Shown piece by piece: positions 53,564 to 63,835 of a stretch of DNA of 64,000 bases. This DNA is from Pseudomonadota bacterium. Its GTDB lineage: Bacteria; Pseudomonadota; Gammaproteobacteria; Steroidobacterales; SZUA-146. Both the position numbers and the translations under genes were made by a program. Position 1 is the first letter of the stretch. Each line of letters begins with the position of its first letter. Where the stretch lies: contig JBCCHD010000016.1 in the NCBI GenBank assembly GCA_039028935.1, forward strand, positions 1 to 64,000, given 5' to 3'. Below the pieces are notes generated by a model. That model had not been told where the DNA came from and did not search any database. It saw only the letters and a program-made list of their open reading frames with translations.

Positions 53564-54541
53564 ATGGCCAGAGTTATGCTTGGAATAGTCTCGGTTCTAC
53601 TGCTCTCAGTTGCCTGCGATACATCAAATGAACCCTCCTCCGGTCCAATCGGTAATAACACAGTCGATTTAATTGTAACGGTACTTGGATCTGGTACACC
53701 CATTCCAAGCCCGACTCAATTCGGTACTGCTATCTTGGTTGAGGCCGGTGAGGAGTATCTTTTGTTTGATTGCGGACGAGGATGCACGACCAGGCTGGCG
53801 CAATTAGATCAAGCTCTCATTACGCGAGTTACGCATCTGTTTATTACGCATTTACATTCAGATCATATCGTCGGAGTCGATGATCTCTGGCTTAACGGTT
53901 GGACGCAAGGAAGAAACATACCACTGGAGATTTGGGGGCCTGAGGGTATTCACCAAATGATGGCCAGTATGCGTGATGCATTTGCGTTTGATATTCATCG
54001 ACGGCACACAGATGGACTGCCTGCGACTCAGGAGGGCATCGCTGATGCGTTCACCGAGTTGTTAGATGACGGAGTTGTGTTCTTTCGCAATGGCGTCACG
54101 GTGACCGCGTTCAAAGTTGATCACGCTACTGTGAAACCGGCCTGGGGATTTAGGGTGGACTACAAGAATCGTTCGGTCATGATTTCAGGCGATACAACCG
54201 TGACGGAGAGTTTATATACCTATGGAAAGGGGGCTGATGTAATTCTACAAGAGGTTATTTCACCACTTATGACCACGTATCTTAAAAATAACTTCACACC
54301 AAAACAGGTTGCCAAAGTACTGTCTTACCATACGGAAGCAAAAGACGCAGGTGATGTCTTTAGGGAGTCTGAGCCCAGGTTGGCGGTCTATTATCATACG
54401 GGCACTTCAGAGAGGTCCACTCGCCCACTGCTCGCCGAAACCCGCGAAGTTTATGATGGTCGTTTGGAAGTGAGTCACGATTTGTTTCAAATTCGGATTG
54501 GTGATGCAGTGACAACTCATAATATGTCTATCAGAAACTAG
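53564..54541 (+). CDS. Metallo-beta-lactamase-fold lipoprotein
   Basis: A 325-residue zinc hydrolase exported as a probable lipoprotein (Cys18 after VLLLSVA; the -3 residue is Ser, so the lipobox is imperfect). The domain begins VDLIVTVLGSGTPIPSPTQF and contains FITHLHSDHIVGVDDLW, the di-zinc ligand set. Then come VTAFKVDHATVKPAWGFR, ISGDTTVTESL and YHTEAKDAGDVF. This arrangement is of the RNase Z/arylsulfatase (AtsA-like) subgroup. A secreted hydrolase for an ester of the imported aromatic is possible. The start at 53564 has a GAGG site; a longer frame upstream lacks signal features. Confidence 0.85.
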   Translation: MARVMLGIVSVLLLSVACDTSNEPSSGPIGNNTVDLIVTVLGSGTPIPSPTQFGTAILVEAGEEYLLFDCGRGCTTRLAQLDQALITRVTHLFITHLHSDHIVGVDDLWLNGWTQGRNIPLEIWGPEGIHQMMASMRDAFAFDIHRRHTDGLPATQEGIADAFTELLDDGVVFFRNGVTVTAFKVDHATVKPAWGFRVDYKNRSVMISGDTTVTESLYTYGKGADVILQEVISPLMTTYLKNNFTPKQVAKVLSYHTEAKDAGDVFRESEPRLAVYYHTGTSERSTRPLLAETREVYDGRLEVSHDLFQIRIGDAVTTHNMSIRN

Positions 54542-54627
54542 TGCCACTCGATTTCACGCTAGGCAAGTACGAGTGGTGCTTGTTCAACTTTAACTTTTGG
54601 CCAGGCGCCACAACCGGAGAGTAGAGA

Positions 54628-55858
<1,231 letters not shown>

Positions 55859-55926
55859 CCGGCAGACTGCGAGTGAGGGAACCCAATGGATCTTGCCACG
55901 CTTATCTAACTCAGGGAGCGTAGGAT

Positions 55927-56817
55927 TTGCCATTCTCCGGGCAAATAGGGTTGCTGGGGTTTGGCGAGGTTGGCTCTTTGCTGGCGCGCCAATTGTCGTG
56001 CGAGTCGATAACTCTTCGAGCTTTCGATCCACGATTTGCCGAAGTTGACAGTGGCCCGACTAACGCACTTGGAGCATTGCCTTCGGTTGTCGCGGGCGTT
56101 TCTCCTGAAGACGTCGTCATAGGAAGCTCGGTAGTCTTCAGTGCGGTAACGGCGGACGAAAGCGTTAATGCTGCAAAATCAATCCGAAAAGCCATTCATC
56201 GACACACATGGTTTATTGATCTGAACTCGGTCTCGCCGGGTTCGAAGGAGAGGGCTGCTGACTTCATAACCGCCGGTGGGGGGCGCTTTGTTGAATGCGC
56301 AGTGATGTCACCGATCGAACCATTGGGTATTGCTTCGCCGATTCTGGCGAGTGGGCCATTGGCTGAGTCGTTTAGCCCAATCGCTGCGAGTCTCGGTCTT
56401 ACGGGTTGGCGCGTAATTTCTTCGAAACCTGGCAAAGCCTCGGCGGCGAAGATGTGCCGAAGTATCATTATTAAGGGAATCGAATCTCTTATATTCGAAT
56501 CTTTACCTTGCGCGAGAAAACTGGGCGTCGAATCGGAGGTGATCGACTCTTTGACCAATTTGCTGCCGGGCATCGACTGGAACGAACAGTCACGCTATAT
56601 GATAAGCCGGACCATACTTCATGGGCAGCGTCGATCGGACGAAATGGAGCAGGTTTGCACTACGCTAGAAGAAGTGGGCTTTGATTCGTTGATGAGTGCG
56701 GCCTGTGTTAAGAAGCAAGAGAATTCAGCTCGGTATGACGCTTTGGCAAACGAAAAATCATTGACAAAGCTGCTCGATCAGTTGATTTGGCTAAACTCAA
56801 ACCCAACGCAAGACTAA
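55927..56817 (+). CDS. NAD-binding 6-phosphogluconate dehydrogenase-like (DUF1932) protein
   Basis: A 296-residue oxidoreductase of the beta-hydroxyacid dehydrogenase type. It has the N-terminal Rossmann motif IGLLGFGEVGSLLARQLS, FIDLNSVSPGSKERAADF, FVECAVMSPIEPLG, and the DUF1932 C-terminal domain with KMCRSIIIKGIESLIFESL. The start is TTG at 55927 with an AGGGAG site. Proteins like this occur next to protocatechuate 4,5-cleavage genes in other bacteria (from memory, the pmd cluster has one of unknown role), so it probably acts on a pathway intermediate or side product. Its exact substrate is not known. Confidence 0.85.
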   Translation: MPFSGQIGLLGFGEVGSLLARQLSCESITLRAFDPRFAEVDSGPTNALGALPSVVAGVSPEDVVIGSSVVFSAVTADESVNAAKSIRKAIHRHTWFIDLNSVSPGSKERAADFITAGGGRFVECAVMSPIEPLGIASPILASGPLAESFSPIAASLGLTGWRVISSKPGKASAAKMCRSIIIKGIESLIFESLPCARKLGVESEVIDSLTNLLPGIDWNEQSRYMISRTILHGQRRSDEMEQVCTTLEEVGFDSLMSAACVKKQENSARYDALANEKSLTKLLDQLIWLNSNPTQD

Positions 56818-56874
56818 TATCAATCGACAGTAACTACGATGTGTCACGTTATGTCCGTTCTAGGAGTCTTAGAT

Positions 56875-57882
56875 TCAAGTTTTCAACCTGCTATATACTT
56901 TGCGTGCGTTGTCGGAGAATATTGCGATTTTCTGCTCCTCGCTGATATTGGCTGAATCGATGTAGCGTCTTGTGTCGTCAAAGTGATGACCGGTTTCAGG
57001 ATCAATGCCTCTTACCGCTCCAACCATTTCAGAAGCAAACAGTATATTCTTTGTCGGAATAACTTTGAGGAGCAGATCAATACCAGGTTGATGGTATACG
57101 CACGTATCAAAAAAGACATTGTTCATCAGAAGTTCATCGAGTGGTGGTAGTTTCATCATGTCGGCTAAACCGCGAAATCGGCCCCAGTGGTAAGGTACGG
57201 CGCCACCACCATGCGGAATGATAAACTTAATGTCCGGAAAATCTTTCGTTACAGAAGACGTCATAAGTTGCATAAAGGCTGTGGTATCAGCATTCAAGTA
57301 GTGCGAACCTGTCGCATGGAAGCAAGGATTGCAAACGCCACTGACATGAATCATGGCTGGAACATCCAGCTCCACCATTTTCTCGTAAATGGGATACCAA
57401 TAGCGGTCGCCGAGAGGTGGAGAATTCCATAAGCCACCTGATGGGTCCAGGCTAAGATTACAACCGACGAAATCATATTGTTCGACACATCTCTGTAGCT
57501 CGGCAACCGAGTTTTCTAAGCCTGTGCCAGGTGACTGCGGTAACTGACAAACACCTGTGAAGTTTTCCGGATAGAGCTGGGTGAGACGATAAATAAGCTC
57601 GTTACAATGTTCGGTCCAGTACTTACTGGTCCATGCGTTTCCAATATGATGCCCCATCCAACTCGCTCGCGGAGAGAAAATTGTCCGATTCGTGCCTCGT
57701 TCCGCTTGGAGTTTAAGCTGAGCATTAGACACACTTTCCCTTAGTTGATCATCCGAAATGTTGATGGATCCTTTTGCGCCTTGGGCATGCGGATCTTTTT
57801 CTAGCAAACTCTTTTGTGCTTCGCGATACGCACCCAGTTCGGGCGGGGCCGTTGTATAGTGTCCGTGACAGTCGATAATCAT
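56875..57882 (-). CDS. ligJ: 4-oxalomesaconate hydratase
   Basis: An amidohydrolase-fold hydratase that adds water to 4-oxalomesaconate to give 4-carboxy-4-hydroxy-2-oxoadipate. The 335 residues carry IIDCHGHYTTAPPELGAYRE at the start, with the metal HxH, and IFSPRASWMGHHIGNAW. HGGGAVPYHWGRFRGLADM and ILFASEMVGAVRGIDPETG follow. This order matches LigJ closely. The ATG at 57882 has an AGGAG site 8 bp upstream. It is the only lig gene here on the minus strand, facing ligU across a 199-bp spacer with an inverted repeat, and it converges on the DUF1932 gene. Confidence 0.93.
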   Translation of the reverse strand: MIIDCHGHYTTAPPELGAYREAQKSLLEKDPHAQGAKGSINISDDQLRESVSNAQLKLQAERGTNRTIFSPRASWMGHHIGNAWTSKYWTEHCNELIYRLTQLYPENFTGVCQLPQSPGTGLENSVAELQRCVEQYDFVGCNLSLDPSGGLWNSPPLGDRYWYPIYEKMVELDVPAMIHVSGVCNPCFHATGSHYLNADTTAFMQLMTSSVTKDFPDIKFIIPHGGGAVPYHWGRFRGLADMMKLPPLDELLMNNVFFDTCVYHQPGIDLLLKVIPTKNILFASEMVGAVRGIDPETGHHFDDTRRYIDSANISEEQKIAIFSDNARKVYSRLKT

Positions 57883-57990
57883 AAGCGAGTCTCCTGGAAT
57901 AAATGGCCGGTACAAGGCACCAACGATAACAATCCAAGAACTTAGCGCGATTGCAGAGTTCGATTATCCATGGCCTGGCAACCAAAATTC

Positions 57991-58020
57991 ACATGCAGGG
58001 ACTTCAGATTCCGTGCATGT
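57991..58020. promoter_or_regulatory. Inverted repeat in the ligJ-ligU divergent spacer
   Basis: ACATGCA and TGCATGT are perfect 7-bp arms with a 16-bp spacer, their centres 23 bp apart. The repeat lies midway between two divergent genes of one pathway and is a good candidate site for the LysR-type regulator encoded at 59.9 kb. Confidence 0.5.
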
Positions 58021-58081
58021 TACGAATTTCGATTACACAGATAATCAAAACACTATCAAGTACTGCAATGAGAACGTGAAG

Positions 58082-59170
58082 ATGGATACGCAAACTAGAA
58101 TTAGTTGTTCTTTGGTTCGCGGTGGAACCTCTCGGGGTCTCTATTTCTTAACCGATGATCTGCCACTTGATCCGCGAGAACGCGATAGAATTCTGATCAG
58201 CGTTATGGGTGGGCCAGATCTACTTCAGATCGATGGTGTGGGTGGAGGGCACTCACTGACAAACAAGGTAGCGTTAGTTTCCCGTTCACGGCGACAAGAT
58301 GCCGATCTCGATTATCTTTTCTTACAAGTTGCACCCCAATCGCAAACTGTTAGCACAGCACAGAACTGCGGCAATATTCTCGCTGGTGTAGGCCCTTTCG
58401 CAATTGAAAATGGCCTGATCGTCCCGTCTGGTATGCATACTCGAATGACCGTTCATATGGTCAACTCCGGAAATCGGTGCGAGTTAAGTGTAGAGACACC
58501 GGGTGGACTAGTTGAAGTTAATGGCGATGCGCGAATCGATGGTGTTCCTGGTACTGGTAGTCCCATTGTGTGTAGCTATCTTGATATTGCAGGATCTGTG
58601 ACGGGAAGTCTGCTCCCAACCGGCAACCAAAAAGACATGTTCGAGGAAATCGAAGTGACATGCATTGATAATGGCATGCCCGTTGCCGTAATAAGTGCGT
58701 CGGATCTCGGACTCTCCGGCAAGGAGTCACCAGATTCACTTGACGCGAATGAGCCGCTCAAGCAAAGGCTTGAGACCCTAAGGCTAATTGTCGGTCGGGC
58801 GATGGGGCTTGGCGATGTCAGCGAATTGTCAGTACCGAAAATGTGCTTGATTTCAGAAGGCAAGCTCAATCAATTGATTCACACAAGAATGTTCATTCCT
58901 CATTCTTGTCATCGATCAATTGGTGTTCTTGGTGCGATTAGTGTCGCAACAGCCTGCCTATTACCCAATTCGGTGTGTAAAAGAATATCTCGAGGCCTCA
59001 CTGGGAAAACGGAGCTTGTCGAAATTGGACATCCGAGTGGTTCGCTTGCGATAAATCTTGAGATAGACATGTCTGCATCGCTCTCAACGATGATAAAAAA
59101 AGCCGGGGTGATTCGTACTGCAAGAACAATCATGCGGGGTGAAGTAAGAGTGCCCCGGTCCCATAATTAG
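58082..59170 (+). CDS. ligU: 4-oxalomesaconate tautomerase (PrpF family)
   Basis: A PrpF/DapF-fold isomerase that turns the initial lactone-hydrolysis product into 4-oxalomesaconate, the LigU/GalD step. It shows ISCSLVRGGTSRGLYFLTDD near the start, the segment MGGPDLLQIDGVGGGHSLTN, VSTAQNCGNILAGVGPFAI with the active-site Cys, and a C-terminal HPSGSLAINLEID. The 362 residues are the normal family length. The ATG at 58082 is preferred over an upstream in-frame GTG inside the putative operator. It is followed by ligK after 21 bp. Confidence 0.92.
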   Translation: MDTQTRISCSLVRGGTSRGLYFLTDDLPLDPRERDRILISVMGGPDLLQIDGVGGGHSLTNKVALVSRSRRQDADLDYLFLQVAPQSQTVSTAQNCGNILAGVGPFAIENGLIVPSGMHTRMTVHMVNSGNRCELSVETPGGLVEVNGDARIDGVPGTGSPIVCSYLDIAGSVTGSLLPTGNQKDMFEEIEVTCIDNGMPVAVISASDLGLSGKESPDSLDANEPLKQRLETLRLIVGRAMGLGDVSELSVPKMCLISEGKLNQLIHTRMFIPHSCHRSIGVLGAISVATACLLPNSVCKRISRGLTGKTELVEIGHPSGSLAINLEIDMSASLSTMIKKAGVIRTARTIMRGEVRVPRSHN

Positions 59171-59191
59171 TGATACAAGTGGAGTAAGGTT

Positions 59192-59884
59192 ATGCGAACG
59201 GTGGCGGTAAGAAATATCGAGCGTGGTAATAAAGCCGAAATCGATGCTCTAGCTGAGTTTGGCGTTGCGACAGTGCATGAAGCACAAGGCCGTGTAGGCT
59301 TGATGAAGCCATATATGCGCCCTGTGTTCCGTGGTAGGCGAATTGCTGGGAGTGCAGTAACAATTCTCGCCCAGCCTGGAGACAATTGGATGCTCCATGT
59401 TGCCATCGAACTCTGTAGACCCGGTGACATTTTGGTGGTAGCGGTTACAGCCGAGAACTCCGACGGTATGTTCGGCGATCTACTGGCAACCTCCTGTCAA
59501 TCGCGTGGTATCAGTGGATTGGTTATCGATGCCGGAGTGCGAGATGTAAACGATCTAGAGAAGATGAATTTTCCAGTTTGGTCTCGGAAGATTTCGGCAA
59601 AAGGTACTGTCAAAGAAACACTCGGGTCGGTCAATGTACCAGTTGTCTGTGCGGGTGCGTACGTGGTGCCAGGTGATGTAGTCGTGGCCGACGACGATGG
59701 TGTTTGTGTCGTACCTAGGCGTCGCTCAGGAGAGGTTGTGCGATTAGCACAACAGCGCTTTGAAAATGAAGAATCGAAGAGGCAACGACTCGCTACCGGC
59801 GAGCTTGGTCTGGATATGTACGATATGCGACCCAGGCTAGCGGCGGCCGGTCTTGAGTATGTTGATTCGTTGGAGGATTTGTAG
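59192..59884 (+). CDS. ligK: 4-carboxy-4-hydroxy-2-oxoadipate aldolase
   Basis: LigK cleaves 4-carboxy-4-hydroxy-2-oxoadipate to pyruvate and oxaloacetate, the last pathway step. The 230-residue RraA-like class II aldolase shows [40 protein letters not shown], the metal-site segment [20 protein letters not shown] with the Arg-Asp of the active site, [15 protein letters not shown] and [16 protein letters not shown]. An adjacent GGAGTAAGG ribosome-binding site supports the start. It completes the set with ligU just upstream. Confidence 0.94.
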   Translation: MRTVAVRNIERGNKAEIDALAEFGVATVHEAQGRVGLMKPYMRPVFRGRRIAGSAVTILAQPGDNWMLHVAIELCRPGDILVVAVTAENSDGMFGDLLATSCQSRGISGLVIDAGVRDVNDLEKMNFPVWSRKISAKGTVKETLGSVNVPVVCAGAYVVPGDVVVADDDGVCVVPRRRSGEVVRLAQQRFENEESKRQRLATGELGLDMYDMRPRLAAAGLEYVDSLEDL

Positions 59885-59926
59885 CGTAGATTGAGCGTTT
59901 TCCGAGGCGGCTGATACAATGTCTCT

Positions 59927-61138
59927 ATGCCATACGTCAGTTTTCGTCAAGCCAGAATTTTTCTTGCCACCTGTAGTCATTCCAGCATTACCGGTGCCGC
60001 TCAGGCTATAAATCGATCGCAAACTTCTGTCACCAAATCGCTACAGGAGATTGAGAGCGAGTTGGGCGTTGCGCTATTTGATCGAACCTCTAGAGGTGTT
60101 ACACCCACAGCTTATGGTAGGGCTCTTGAACGAGGCGCCGTTCTTGCCGCCGAAGCCATGAGTTCTGCAGGAGAGTTGGTTCCGCCAGTCCTCGTACAGG
60201 AGTCCCCCGGCTTATCTCGATTTTTCCAAATGGACGTCTCAGATAGGTGGTTGAACTCGTTTCTTGCGGTTGCAGATTGGCAAAGTCTCTCGTCTGCTGC
60301 ACAGCATCTGGGTGTTACGAAATCTGCCGTGTCCTCGAATATTCGCAAGCTCGAAGATATGTTAAGTGCTACCCTTTTCGAGCGTCTTCCCAGTGCAAGT
60401 ATCCCGACGCGTTTTTCGCGACAACTCATTCGATATATAAAACTCGCTCGAAGTTACATGCGGCATGCGGTGGACGAAGTGTTGTCGATGCAAGGAGAGG
60501 AGACAGGGCAGATTTCAATTGGTAGTTTGCCGTTTGTCCGCACTCTGATAATCCCCCGAGCGATTGCACGACTGAGACAAGCACATCCAAATTTCGATGT
60601 ATCTACTTTGGAGGGTCCGTACGACGACTTGGTGTCTGCATTGCGATGTGGTGATATCGATTTACTTGTTGGTGCTCTACGTGGGCCCAACCTCGAGCCA
60701 GGGCTGGAGGAGGATCCGATAATGACTGATGAGCTGTCCGTTATTGTTCGAGTGGGTCATCCACTGCAAAATGTTGAGCCACTTACTTGGTCTATGCTGC
60801 TGGATTATGAGTGGATCTTGCCTAGAGTAGGAACGCCAACTCGATCACTGTTTGAGACCGCTTTACGCAAGCAGAAAATGCAGTGTCCAGAACACGTAGT
60901 TGAAACCAGTTCGATGGTGCTTTTGCGGGGACTATTACTTGAAGGAGATCAGCTAACTGTTCTGTCTCGGCATCAGATAATTCGGGAAGAAGAGAGTAGC
61001 ATGCTTGCCGTTCTACCTTTCAAGCTTCACAACACATATCGACCAATTGGTATCACTAGTCGGTCAGGGAGCAATATGGCTCCTGCGGCAAAGCTATTGG
61101 TAGAGCAAATTAGAGCTGTGGTTATGGATCTCACCTAG
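59927..61138 (+). CDS. LysR-type regulator with two N-terminal helix-turn-helix domains
   Basis: A 403-residue regulator, about 90 residues longer than usual. It has one winged helix at about 5-65 (ITGAAQAINRSQTSVTKSLQ, then LFDRTSRGVTPTAYGR). A second lies at about 107-165 (LSSAAQHLGVTKSAVSSNIR, then LFERLPSASIPTRFSR), and a single effector domain follows. Both copies keep helix positions, but they are diverged from each other. Its place among lig genes points to control of protocatechuate cleavage. The inducer is unknown. It follows ligK by 42 bp, and its ribosome-binding site is weak. How a LysR tetramer would use the extra domains is open. Confidence 0.88.
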   Translation: MPYVSFRQARIFLATCSHSSITGAAQAINRSQTSVTKSLQEIESELGVALFDRTSRGVTPTAYGRALERGAVLAAEAMSSAGELVPPVLVQESPGLSRFFQMDVSDRWLNSFLAVADWQSLSSAAQHLGVTKSAVSSNIRKLEDMLSATLFERLPSASIPTRFSRQLIRYIKLARSYMRHAVDEVLSMQGEETGQISIGSLPFVRTLIIPRAIARLRQAHPNFDVSTLEGPYDDLVSALRCGDIDLLVGALRGPNLEPGLEEDPIMTDELSVIVRVGHPLQNVEPLTWSMLLDYEWILPRVGTPTRSLFETALRKQKMQCPEHVVETSSMVLLRGLLLEGDQLTVLSRHQIIREEESSMLAVLPFKLHNTYRPIGITSRSGSNMAPAAKLLVEQIRAVVMDLT

Positions 61139-61272
61139 ATCTCGCAGCGTAATTCATTACTAATCAACGAATATTCAATGCCCACTTCTGAGTAAACCAA
61201 CTATTCTTTTTGAATGGTGACGATCCAAGTGAGGGGCTGTCTGACAATGCGGGACTCAGGCAAGAGGCAACC

Positions 61273-62214
61273 ATGAATATTCTCTTAGCCGGTGAAGGAG
61301 CTTTCGCCGATAAACATGCTTCGAGTCTTCGCAATATTGATAATGCATCTATCGGTGCGCTAGTGGGCGGTATTCGCGAAGACGCCGAACGATTTGCCGA
61401 AAAACACAATATACCTTTTTGCACAACTGATTTTGATGAGGGTCTTGCTCTATCTGACATCGATGCTGTGATACTCGCAACGCCGACCCCGCTGCATGCA
61501 GAACAGGCAATTAAAGTGATGAGGGCTGGCAAGCACGTTCAAGTAGAGATACCGATGGCGGACAGTCTAAGCGACGCTGAAAGAATTGTATCTGTTCAGA
61601 AGGAGACTGGAAAAGTCGCGATGGCAGGACACACAAGACGGTATAATCCCAGCCACCAATGGATCCACGAAAGAATTTCGCGAGGAGACTTGATTCTTCA
61701 GCATCTTGTTGTTGAGACCTACTTTTTTCGCCGTCGAAACGTCAATGCAGAGGGAAAAGTACGCAATTGGAAGGATAATTTGCTCTGGCATCATGCGTGC
61801 CATACCGTTGATCTCTTTCACTATCAAACACAAGAGTTGCCTTCGCAAGTCTCTGCAATACAAGGCCCACCGCACCCAGAACTCGGTATCGCGATGGATA
61901 TGGGCATAACGTTGAAGAGTCCATCTGGTGCTCTGTGCACTCTATCGTTGTCGTTCAACAATGATGGACCACTTGGAACATACTTTAGATATATCTGTGA
62001 TAAAGGAACATTCATCGCTCGATATGATGAGTTGTTTGATGGTTACGATCGTCCGGTTGACTTGAGTAATGTCGATGTTTCCATGAATGGCATCGAACTG
62101 CAGGACCGAGATTTTGTTTCATCAATTCAAGAAGGTCGTGAGCCTCGTGCCAGTGTCGCACAGGTTTTTCCAGCGATGAAAACACTAGATCAACTAGAGC
62201 GATACCTAACATGA
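61273..62214 (+). CDS. ligC: 4-carboxy-2-hydroxymuconate semialdehyde dehydrogenase
   Basis: LigC oxidises the ring-opening product (in its hemiacetal form) to 2-pyrone-4,6-dicarboxylate with NAD(P). The 313-residue Gfo/Idh/MocA-type protein has MNILLAGEGAFADKHASSL, ATPTPLHAEQAIKVMRAGKH, VAMAGHTRRYNPSHQWIHE, LLWHHACHTVDLFHYQT and the C-terminal SMNGIELQDRDFVSSIQEGR. These segments match LigC closely. The ATG at 61273 has an AGAGG site; an upstream in-frame ATG precedes unrelated residues. It overlaps ligI by 4 bp. Confidence 0.95.
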   Translation: MNILLAGEGAFADKHASSLRNIDNASIGALVGGIREDAERFAEKHNIPFCTTDFDEGLALSDIDAVILATPTPLHAEQAIKVMRAGKHVQVEIPMADSLSDAERIVSVQKETGKVAMAGHTRRYNPSHQWIHERISRGDLILQHLVVETYFFRRRNVNAEGKVRNWKDNLLWHHACHTVDLFHYQTQELPSQVSAIQGPPHPELGIAMDMGITLKSPSGALCTLSLSFNNDGPLGTYFRYICDKGTFIARYDELFDGYDRPVDLSNVDVSMNGIELQDRDFVSSIQEGREPRASVAQVFPAMKTLDQLERYLT

Positions 62215-63116
62215 ACGAGAAACCTGTGTTTGAGGCGGATCACGACTGGCTGACCTTTCATTCATCTCCTTCAAGGCCCAGATTCCAGTTGCCGAAAGGA
62301 GCGGTTGATGCGCACTGTCATGTGTTCGGACCTGGCGAGAAATTTCCTTATGCTGAACAACGAAAGTATACGCCCACTGATGCACCAGCAGAGGCGCTTT
62401 GGGCGCTTCGAGATCATCTCGGGTTTAGTCGAAGCGTCATAGTTCAAGCAACCTGTCACGGCAACGACAACCGAGCTTTATGCGATGCGTTGAGAAAGTC
62501 GAATGGTTTGGCTAAAGGTGTTGCATCTGTTGCCACGACCATAAGTGATAGTGAGCTAATCACACTGAGAGAGAGTGGCGTATGTGGAGTACGTTTTAAC
62601 TTTGTTCGTCGTCTCGTTGATCCAAAACCGCTGATCGAATATGAGGCTCTTGCTCAGCGATTAGATCCTCTTGGACTGCATGTAGTGATTTACTTTGAGG
62701 CGGGTGATCTGCGCGAGTACGCTGAATTCTTTTCTTCTTTACCAGTTCCAATCGTGGTCGACCATATGGGTCGCCCTGATGTAACGAAGAATCCGAATGG
62801 CGAAGAATTTCGACAGTTTGTCCGGTTTATGAGTGAGAACGAAAATGTTTGGTGCAAAGTGACGTGCCCTGAGCGGTTATCCAGGGTAGGCCCGCCTGCA
62901 TATGGGGACGTGGTGCCATTTGCTAAGAGTATTGTTGAGCGTTTCCCTAATCGTGTTCTATGGGGCACCGACTGGCCACATCCAAATATGAAAACACATA
63001 TGCCGGATGATGGTCATCTGGTCGACTTTATTCCGAGCATTGCGCCGACGGTTGAATCGCAGCAACGTTTGCTAGTGCATAATCCGATGCGTCTCTATTG
63101 GCCAGAGGAGCAGTAG
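62211..63116 (+). CDS. ligI: 2-pyrone-4,6-dicarboxylate hydrolase
   Basis: LigI opens the pyrone ring to give the oxalomesaconate/oxalocitramalate intermediate. A 301-residue amidohydrolase with LPKGAVDAHCHVFGPGEKFP near residue 24 (metal HCH region), VIVQATCHGNDNRALCDAL and GVRFNFVRRLVDP. VVDHMGRPDVTK and the C-terminal RVLWGTDWPHPNMKTHMPDD carry the catalytic Asp. The start overlaps the ligC stop (ATGA), so the two consecutive steps are translated together. Confidence 0.95.
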   Translation: MNEKPVFEADHDWLTFHSSPSRPRFQLPKGAVDAHCHVFGPGEKFPYAEQRKYTPTDAPAEALWALRDHLGFSRSVIVQATCHGNDNRALCDALRKSNGLAKGVASVATTISDSELITLRESGVCGVRFNFVRRLVDPKPLIEYEALAQRLDPLGLHVVIYFEAGDLREYAEFFSSLPVPIVVDHMGRPDVTKNPNGEEFRQFVRFMSENENVWCKVTCPERLSRVGPPAYGDVVPFAKSIVERFPNRVLWGTDWPHPNMKTHMPDDGHLVDFIPSIAPTVESQQRLLVHNPMRLYWPEEQ

Positions 63117-63119
63117 CAA

Positions 63120-63359
63120 GTGCTTGACGCTGCTCAAGGATGGTTAGCAACGGCATTGCAACCGGTCGTGGTAAAGCGAAGCGCCAAGGTGTCTGTGCTG
63201 GTTGGAACGATCTTAGTAGCTATCAATCAAGGTGATGTGTTTGTGACGGGGGCGCTTACTAGCGATCTTTTATGGCGTATCCCATTAACCTATCTAGTGC
63301 CCTACTGCGTGTCGACGTATGCGTCAGTAGACGCCATTCGGTCGACTGGAAAAGTGTAG
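63120..63359 (+). CDS. NrtS-like small membrane protein
   Basis: A 79-residue protein with a basic N-terminal segment and two hydrophobic helices: KVSVLVGTILVAINQGDVFV and IPLTYLVPYCVSTYASVDAI. The second, with its YLVPYCVSTYAS pattern, is the hallmark of the NrtS family, named for nitrate/nitrite transport in some bacteria. GTG at 63120, only three bases after the ligI stop, starts the frame. No nitrate genes are nearby; transport of a pathway anion is possible but unsupported. The last base of its stop overlaps the GTG of the next frame (TAGTG). Confidence 0.78.
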   Translation: MLDAAQGWLATALQPVVVKRSAKVSVLVGTILVAINQGDVFVTGALTSDLLWRIPLTYLVPYCVSTYASVDAIRSTGKV

Positions 63360-63694
63360 TGTCGGAGTTATTGTCTGGCCAATTACAATTGAGAAGTAAG
63401 CGGATGCTGATTCATGCAAAAGTAGCGACACCACACGGGGTTGCCTATACGAGGCGGCTCTGCAAACACTTTGCGCATAAAATTCCTGCGATTGCCGAGG
63501 GCAACCGGGGCCGTATAGAATTCCCATTCGGCTTGTGCACGATTGAGTGTGACGACCGATTTATGCGAATCTCGGTGTCTGTCATAGATGAACAAGCCGT
63601 TGAGCGAGCGGAGCGCGTAGTTGGCGACCATCTAGAGAGGATGGCCAATAAAGATAATCCTATTATCGTTTGGCAACGAACGTCGGTTGAGTAG
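63359..63694 (+). CDS. DUF2218 family protein
   Basis: A 111-residue protein whose main part from about residue 15 matches DUF2218: MLIHAKVATPHGVAYTRRLC, KHFAHKIPAIAEGNRGRIEF, PFGLCTIECDDRFMRISVSV and ERVVGDHLERMANKDNPIIV. The reaction, if any, is unknown. GTG at 63359 overlaps the NrtS stop by one base; an internal ATG at 63404 starts just inside the domain and is the alternative. It ends the plus-strand run that begins with ligC. Confidence 0.78.
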   Translation: MSELLSGQLQLRSKRMLIHAKVATPHGVAYTRRLCKHFAHKIPAIAEGNRGRIEFPFGLCTIECDDRFMRISVSVIDEQAVERAERVVGDHLERMANKDNPIIVWQRTSVE

Positions 63695-63835
63695 TCCCCG
63701 CTCGGTAAGTGATGAAGGGGTTTTGATTGATGCCCAAGTGGCGACAGATCATCAGATTGAGTGATTCTATTTTCACTGAAGTCAGAACAAAGAGCGATTC
63801 AATCGTAAAGATTGCACTTAATAAAGTAACGATAA

